Source of the DNA: a bacterium
Lineage (GTDB): Bacteria > UBP6 > UBA1177 > JAKLFG01
Assembly: GCA_022711315.1 (NCBI GenBank)
Contig: JAKLFG010000013.1
Location: 1 to 47,829, forward strand
Length of the DNA stretch: 47,829 bases
Direction of reading: 5' to 3'
Part shown: positions 44,276 to 47,829 of the stretch, piece after piece
Numbering within the stretch: the stretch's first letter is position 1
How the letters are laid out: each line of letters begins with the position of its first letter
Notes under the pieces: model-generated
The model's database searches: none
The model's input: only the letters and a program-made list of their open reading frames with translations
Told to the model about the DNA's origin: nothing
Position numbers and translations under genes: made by a program

Positions 44276-44845
44276 TCAGTTGAGACCGGCGAACTTCTTT
44301 ATCTCGGCGTAGGAGTGCTTGCCGTTGGTCGTCTCCTTCACCACGCCGTTCTCGTCGGCGAAGAGCGTGAAGGGAAGCAGTATCCCGGCGTTCTGCAGCG
44401 ACTCGGGCGCCTGAATGACCTCGAAGGTGACGCCCTGTTTCCTGACTATCTTCCGCGCGTTCGCGGCGAGCGGATCGACGCTTATCGAGATGATCTTGAC
44501 CAGCCCCTTCGCCTCTTCGTACTCTTTCTTTATCCGTTCGATGTCGGGGAACATCTCGATGCAGGGGACGCACCAACTCGACCAGAAATCAACGATGATC
44601 TTCTTCCCCTTGTGGTCGGAGAACTTCACCTCTTCGCCGGTGATGAGCGACCGCATCACGATGCCGTGGAGGTTCTTCCCCTTTTGGAAATCCTCGTCGG
44701 TCAGTTCCCGTTCGAGCGCCTTGTCGACCTCGTCGAGCGCCTCGGGCATCTTGGGCTGGGTCACGACCGGCGCGACCGGCTCCTCCTTTTTCGTACAGGC
44801 GAACAGGAAACAGCACGAGAGTACGAACACGGTGATCGAGCGCAT
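44276..44845 (-). CDS. TlpA-like thioredoxin-fold lipoprotein
   Basis: A 189-residue lipoprotein (lipobox CFLFAC, Cys17) with a short charged linker, then an AhpC/TSA-like thioredoxin fold. The active site is WCVPC in VDFWSSWCVPCIEMFP; the cis-Pro is in LLPFTLF. It likely keeps periplasmic thiols reduced, and could receive electrons from the SafE/DsbD-like protein at 17354, which is inference. It starts 9 nt after the purM stop, so it shares that operon. Confidence 0.87.
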   Translation of the reverse strand: MRSITVFVLSCCFLFACTKKEEPVAPVVTQPKMPEALDEVDKALERELTDEDFQKGKNLHGIVMRSLITGEEVKFSDHKGKKIIVDFWSSWCVPCIEMFPDIERIKKEYEEAKGLVKIISISVDPLAANARKIVRKQGVTFEVIQAPESLQNAGILLPFTLFADENGVVKETTNGKHSYAEIKKFAGLN

Positions 44846-44854
44846 ACTGCCCTC

Positions 44855-45880
44855 CTAGAAATACTTTTTCCTGAAGATGACCGGGGCATTCACCCGCTTC
44901 ACGACGGTGCCGATGATGCGGCCGCCGGTGAGTTTCGCCGCCTCGACGGCGTGTTTTTTGTCGACGACGCAGACGAACCCGACGCCGCAGTTGAAGACGG
45001 TGAACATCTCGCGCTCCGATACGCCGCCCGCCTTCTTGAGCCACTGGAAGAGCGGCGGTATCGTGAACTCGCCAGTGACCTCGACCGCCAGTTTTTCGGG
45101 AACGACCCGCGGGATATTTTCGTAGAATCCGCCGCCGGTGATGTGGACCATCCCCTTGACCGGCACCTTTTTGAGCAGTTTCGTGATGAGTTTCACATAG
45201 ATGGTGGTCGGCTTCAGGAAGGCGTCGGCGACCGTCGCGCCGAGTTCGGGGATGCGACTGTGTATCTTGAGTTTCTGCTGGGTGAAAAGAATGCGGCGGA
45301 CCAGCGAGTAGCCGTTGGAGTGGACGCCGCTCGACGGGATGCCGACGAGCATGTCGCCCGCCTTCACCTTCGAGCCGTCGATGATCTTGTCCTTATCCAC
45401 CACACCCACCGAGAAGCCGGCGAGGTCGAATTCCCCCGGAGGATAAAAGTCGGGCATCTCGGCCGTTTCTCCGCCGACAAGCGCACAACCCGCCTGCGCA
45501 CAGCCCTCAGCGATGCCTTTCACCACGAGCGCCGCGGTGTCGGCCGACAGTTTGCCGGTGGCGAAGTAGTCGAGAAAAAAGAGCGGTTCGGCGCCGAGGA
45601 CGAGCACATCGTTCACGCACATCGCGACGAGATCGATGCCGATGGTGTCGTATTTCTTCGCCATGAAGGCGAGTTTCAGTTTCGTCCCCACGCCATCGGT
45701 GCCGCTGACGAGGACCGGCGTCTTTATCCCCTTCGGTATCGTCACCATCGCCGAGAAGCCGCCGATGCCGGCGAGTACCTCGGGACGGTGGGTCTTTTTT
45801 ACCAGTTCCTTTATCATCGGGACGAGGCGGTTACCCTCCTCGATATCGACCCCCGCTTTCCGGTAGGCGTCTCCACTCAT
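44855..45880 (-). CDS. purM: Phosphoribosylformylglycinamidine cyclo-ligase
   Basis: A 341-residue AIR synthetase, step five of purine synthesis. Signatures: [58 protein letters not shown] and [16 protein letters not shown] lies 7 nt before the ATG. No other pur gene is adjacent. Confidence 0.96.
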   Translation of the reverse strand: MSGDAYRKAGVDIEEGNRLVPMIKELVKKTHRPEVLAGIGGFSAMVTIPKGIKTPVLVSGTDGVGTKLKLAFMAKKYDTIGIDLVAMCVNDVLVLGAEPLFFLDYFATGKLSADTAALVVKGIAEGCAQAGCALVGGETAEMPDFYPPGEFDLAGFSVGVVDKDKIIDGSKVKAGDMLVGIPSSGVHSNGYSLVRRILFTQQKLKIHSRIPELGATVADAFLKPTTIYVKLITKLLKKVPVKGMVHITGGGFYENIPRVVPEKLAVEVTGEFTIPPLFQWLKKAGGVSEREMFTVFNCGVGFVCVVDKKHAVEAAKLTGGRIIGTVVKRVNAPVIFRKKYF

Positions 45881-45916
45881 GCGGCATCTCCTTTGAATGA
45901 ATGATCGGGCCGCCCC

Positions 45917-45944
45917 ACTATATCGTAACGGAAGTGATTGTCAA
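45917..45944 (-). promoter_or_regulatory. purM-tlpA promoter
   Basis: Minus strand: TTGACA (45944-45939), 16-bp spacer, TATAGT (45922-45917). No PurR box is recognisable. Confidence 0.65.
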
Positions 45945-45997
45945 TTGAAGTGGAAGAAAGTGGAAAGGTAGAAAAAGCAATGTACTTGAACCTGAAA

Positions 45998-46912
45998 TCA
46001 CTCCGCGCATCGGAACCCTGTGTTGCCATAGAGGTCGTCCGAACCAAAGTAGTCGTCGTTGCGATTGGACACGCGCAAGGTGATGTCGGAGTCGTTGTGC
46101 CACGATCCGCCACGAGTCACATGGGATTTAGTGGATTCAGGTCCTGTAGGATTGTTTGTGGGCGAGGATTCATAGTAAGTGCTATCATACCAGTCGTTCG
46201 CATATTCATGGACATTTCCTATCATGTCATAAGCTCCGTAGGCCGAGACGCCGTTCGGCTTGCTTCCGACCGACATCGTACCCGCGGTACCACAACCGGA
46301 GCCACCAGCATTCTTGTCATATATCACTGCATAGTCACATGATGCGGCGGGTTCGTTACCCCACGGATATTTACGACCGTCGGTGCCTCGGGCCGCCTTT
46401 TCCCATTCGGCTTCGGTCGGAAGTCGTCCTCCCACCCATTCACAGAATGCTTTCGCGCCATACCATGTCACGCACTGCATCGGATGATTTTCTTTGCCCG
46501 TTACGCCGAGGTTGCAGTTCGAGTTATAACTGTTGGTGTAATAGTGGTCATTTTCGCCATTGTTGTTGCACGCACCGCTAGAGATGCATTTTTGATACTC
46601 TCCGACGGTCACTTCGTACTTGCCGATCTTATAGGTCGAGAGGGTTACTGCATGATAAGGGAGTTCGTCTTTATAGCAATTTGTGTCTACCACCGCATTA
46701 CAGCCCATCTGAAATTCTCCGGCAGGTATCTCAACCATCTCTGGCGGCGTACCCTGACCAAAGTAGTCTATGTCGGGTTCTTCATTATCCGCCGTATCTT
46801 CCGTTACGACAATATCCTTTTCTACCGCCTCATTATCCACCGGAGTTTTTGTCTCACCATCGCAGGCGAGAAGTATCAAGCTTGCCACGAAGAGAAAAAG
46901 GTATTTGGTCAT
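45998..46912 (-). CDS. SUMF1/FGE-fold lipoprotein, apparently non-catalytic
   Basis: A 304-residue lipoprotein (lipobox LILLAC) with an acidic linker (DIVVTEDTADNEEPDID) and a full formylglycine-generating-enzyme fold: MVEIPAGEFQMG, YKIGKYEVTVGEYQKC, VTWYGAKAFCEWVGGRLPTE, AEWEKAARG, GNVHEYANDWYD, RGGSWHNDSD and a final GNTGFRCAE. The two copper-binding, catalytic cysteines of true FGE, which follow the GGS block, are replaced (HNDSDITLR), so sulfatase activation is unlikely; a binding role is more probable. AT-richer than its neighbours. Confidence 0.88.
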   Translation of the reverse strand: MTKYLFLFVASLILLACDGETKTPVDNEAVEKDIVVTEDTADNEEPDIDYFGQGTPPEMVEIPAGEFQMGCNAVVDTNCYKDELPYHAVTLSTYKIGKYEVTVGEYQKCISSGACNNNGENDHYYTNSYNSNCNLGVTGKENHPMQCVTWYGAKAFCEWVGGRLPTEAEWEKAARGTDGRKYPWGNEPAASCDYAVIYDKNAGGSGCGTAGTMSVGSKPNGVSAYGAYDMIGNVHEYANDWYDSTYYESSPTNNPTGPESTKSHVTRGGSWHNDSDITLRVSNRNDDYFGSDDLYGNTGFRCAE

Positions 46913-46946
46913 GGAGCCCTTACCGCAAATGAAATTGAACTGTGGC

Positions 46947-46974
46947 ATTATATCTTACGAAAAAGAAATTCAAC
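46947..46974 (-). promoter_or_regulatory. Promoter for the SUMF1-like lipoprotein
   Basis: Minus strand: GTTGAA (46974-46969) or TTGAAT one base on, then perfect TATAAT (46952-46947), spacing 16 or 15. Confidence 0.5.
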
Positions 46975-47015
46975 TCTTTTTCGGTATCGGCCTTCGGGCT
47001 GCACGGACGACCTAA

Positions 47016-47046
47016 GAAAAAAGGGCCGCCCCTGACGGAGCGGCCC
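47016..47046 (-). terminator. Intrinsic terminator of HU
   Basis: On the minus strand GGGCCGC (47046-47040) and GCGGCCC (47029-47023) form a 7-bp stem with a 10-nt loop, followed by TTTTTTC. Confidence 0.85.
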
Positions 47047-47071
47047 CGTGAAAGTAGGGACGGGAGATCGA

Positions 47072-47374
47072 TCAGAGCGCCTTCTTGAAAGCGCCGGCCG
47101 CTTTGAACGACACGGTCTTCGAGGCCTTGATCTGGATCTTCTGGCCGGTCTTCGGGTTGACACCCTTGCGGGCCTTGAGGTTGCGTTTCTTGAAGGTGCC
47201 GAAGCCGCTGAGGACGAGTTTGTTCTCGGCGTTCACGGTGTCCTTCACGATCTGCACGAAGGTCTCGTACAGCGCTTTCACCTGATCGTTGGTCAGGTTG
47301 ATCTCCTTCGCCATGTTCTCCTTGATCGCCTTGATGAAATCGTTCTTCGTCGCGGCGACGATCTTCTTGGCCAT
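47072..47374 (-). CDS. HU-family DNA-binding protein
   Basis: A 100-residue nucleoid protein. The HU/IHF signature is GFGTFKKRNLKARKGVNPKT, with the DNA-intercalating proline in VNPKTG. The helical N-terminus (KNDFIKAIKENMAK) is the dimerisation part. Strong GGAGGAG lies before the ATG and a clear terminator follows; this fits a highly expressed single gene. Confidence 0.95.
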   Translation of the reverse strand: MAKKIVAATKNDFIKAIKENMAKEINLTNDQVKALYETFVQIVKDTVNAENKLVLSGFGTFKKRNLKARKGVNPKTGQKIQIKASKTVSFKAAGAFKKAL

Positions 47375-47422
47375 GTTCTCCTCCAGAAAAAAAGTTAAAA
47401 AAAACGAAAGCCGGACGGGGGC

Positions 47423-47451
47423 AGTATGCGCCGTCCGTATGCGGAAATCAA
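47423..47451 (-). promoter_or_regulatory. HU promoter
   Basis: Minus strand: TTGATT (47451-47446), 17-bp spacer, CATACT (47428-47423). A T/A-rich leader of about 45 nt follows. Confidence 0.5.
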
Positions 47452-47492
47452 GAAAATCGTGACGGTATCGATGAAGTTTTTTTCAGTCGCTA

Positions 47493-47829
47493 TCAGCAAA
47501 TTATGGTCGTTCCGGCATAACTGTTGATAAGGTCTATCGTTTTTTTCTTGGCCGCGCGGAGCATATCGCGCTTCTGATGATAAGGCACAAAGGCCGATTT
47601 CACGCCGTTTATCACGAGGTCGAGTATCTGCTGCGGCGCGAGACCGAAGAGTTGGTACGCCTTGAGATACTCGTCGGTCATCGTCGTATCGGTGATGAGC
47701 AGGTTGTCGGTGTTGAGCGTGACGCGCAGGCCGAGATCGAGGTAGAACGGGAACGGGTGGTCCTCTATCCGTTTCACCGCGCCGGTCTGGGCGTTCGACG
47801 AGAGACAGACCTCGAGCGGTATGGGGTGG
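47493..47829 (-). CDS. Adenosine deaminase family, C-terminal part
   Basis: The frame is open to the window edge; 111 residues are visible. They begin HPIPLEVCLSSNAQTGAV and continue with HPFPFYLDLGLRVTLNTDN. This is the metal-dependent deaminase core: the SSN motif and the zinc-ligand Asp of NTDN. Members deaminate adenosine, adenine or related nucleosides; NTDN is common in bacterial adenosine deaminases where animal enzymes have NTDD. N-terminus and start lie beyond base 47829. Confidence 0.88.
   Translation of the reverse strand, partial: HPIPLEVCLSSNAQTGAVKRIEDHPFPFYLDLGLRVTLNTDNLLITDTTMTDEYLKAYQLFGLAPQQILDLVINGVKSAFVPYHQKRDMLRAAKKKTIDLINSYAGTTIIC

Overview
The window is a gene-dense, high-GC stretch of a chromosome from a Gram-negative bacterium. 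Outer-membrane biology dominates it: about ten predicted lipoproteins, the lipoprotein-processing enzymes Lgt and LspA, a beta-barrel-like protein, a LysM protein, MltG and an LpoA-like lipoprotein. The Asp/Thr-rich linkers of secreted proteins, the Cys-rich 'DNDPCTVDSC'-type segment, a Hanks-type kinase with a periplasmic PEGA-like tail and the short GCGC tail suggest a Myxococcota or other delta-proteobacterial-like lineage. That placement is inference; no rRNA or other firm marker is present.

Layout. 1-2577: C-terminal part of a large secreted propeller-repeat protein. 2672-4246: Ser/Thr kinase. 4274-7611: tightly packed phoH, metallophosphoesterase, lipB and lipoprotein. 7694-10475: LysM protein overlapping an orphan sensor kinase. 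10500-11609 (-): thiH. 11708-15114: divergent PlsC-like acyltransferase, then a fused indolepyruvate:ferredoxin oxidoreductase. 15121-16578 (-): 5'-nucleotidase-like lipoprotein. 16703-19720: YgjP-type metallopeptidase, a SafE/DsbD-like membrane protein and an outer-membrane protein. 19796-20381: small protein plus nucleotidyltransferase pair. 25815-20392 (-): ileS-lspA-lgt-glcD, each gene overlapping the next by 4 nt. 25965-27002: mltG. 28452-27013 (-): lipoprotein and a hypothetical protein. 28605-29487: small lipoprotein and coaE. 33681-29539 (-): LpoA-like lipoprotein, plsC, lysine 6-aminotransferase. 33807-34092: tRNA-Ser(UGA), tRNA-Ser(GCU), tRNA-Arg(ACG). 34207-38527: zupT, uvrA and a membrane protein. 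40283-38547 and 40897-40367 (-): kelch lipoprotein and a YfcE-like phosphodiesterase. 44198-41026 (-): MntA/HepT toxin-antitoxin pair running into two lipoproteins. 45880-44276 (-): purM and tlpA. 46912-45998 (-): SUMF1-like lipoprotein. 47374-47072 (-): HU. 47829-47493 (-): C-terminus of adenosine deaminase. No gap between genes exceeds 300 bases.

Functionally this is mostly housekeeping (DNA repair, tRNA charging, cofactor and purine synthesis, envelope assembly) interleaved with lineage-specific surface lipoproteins and two small nucleotidyltransferase modules. There is no CRISPR array, prophage or insertion sequence.

Three sequence-level observations stand out. First, reading the whole window by eye I found no copy of the tetranucleotide ACGT, where chance would give well over 100; codon choice visibly bends to avoid it. 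Second, almost every convergent gene pair is closed by a palindrome that contains one or both stop codons. Third, sigma70-type promoters are unusually easy to read, and three of them place the -10 box 6-7 nt before the ATG, implying leaderless mRNAs.
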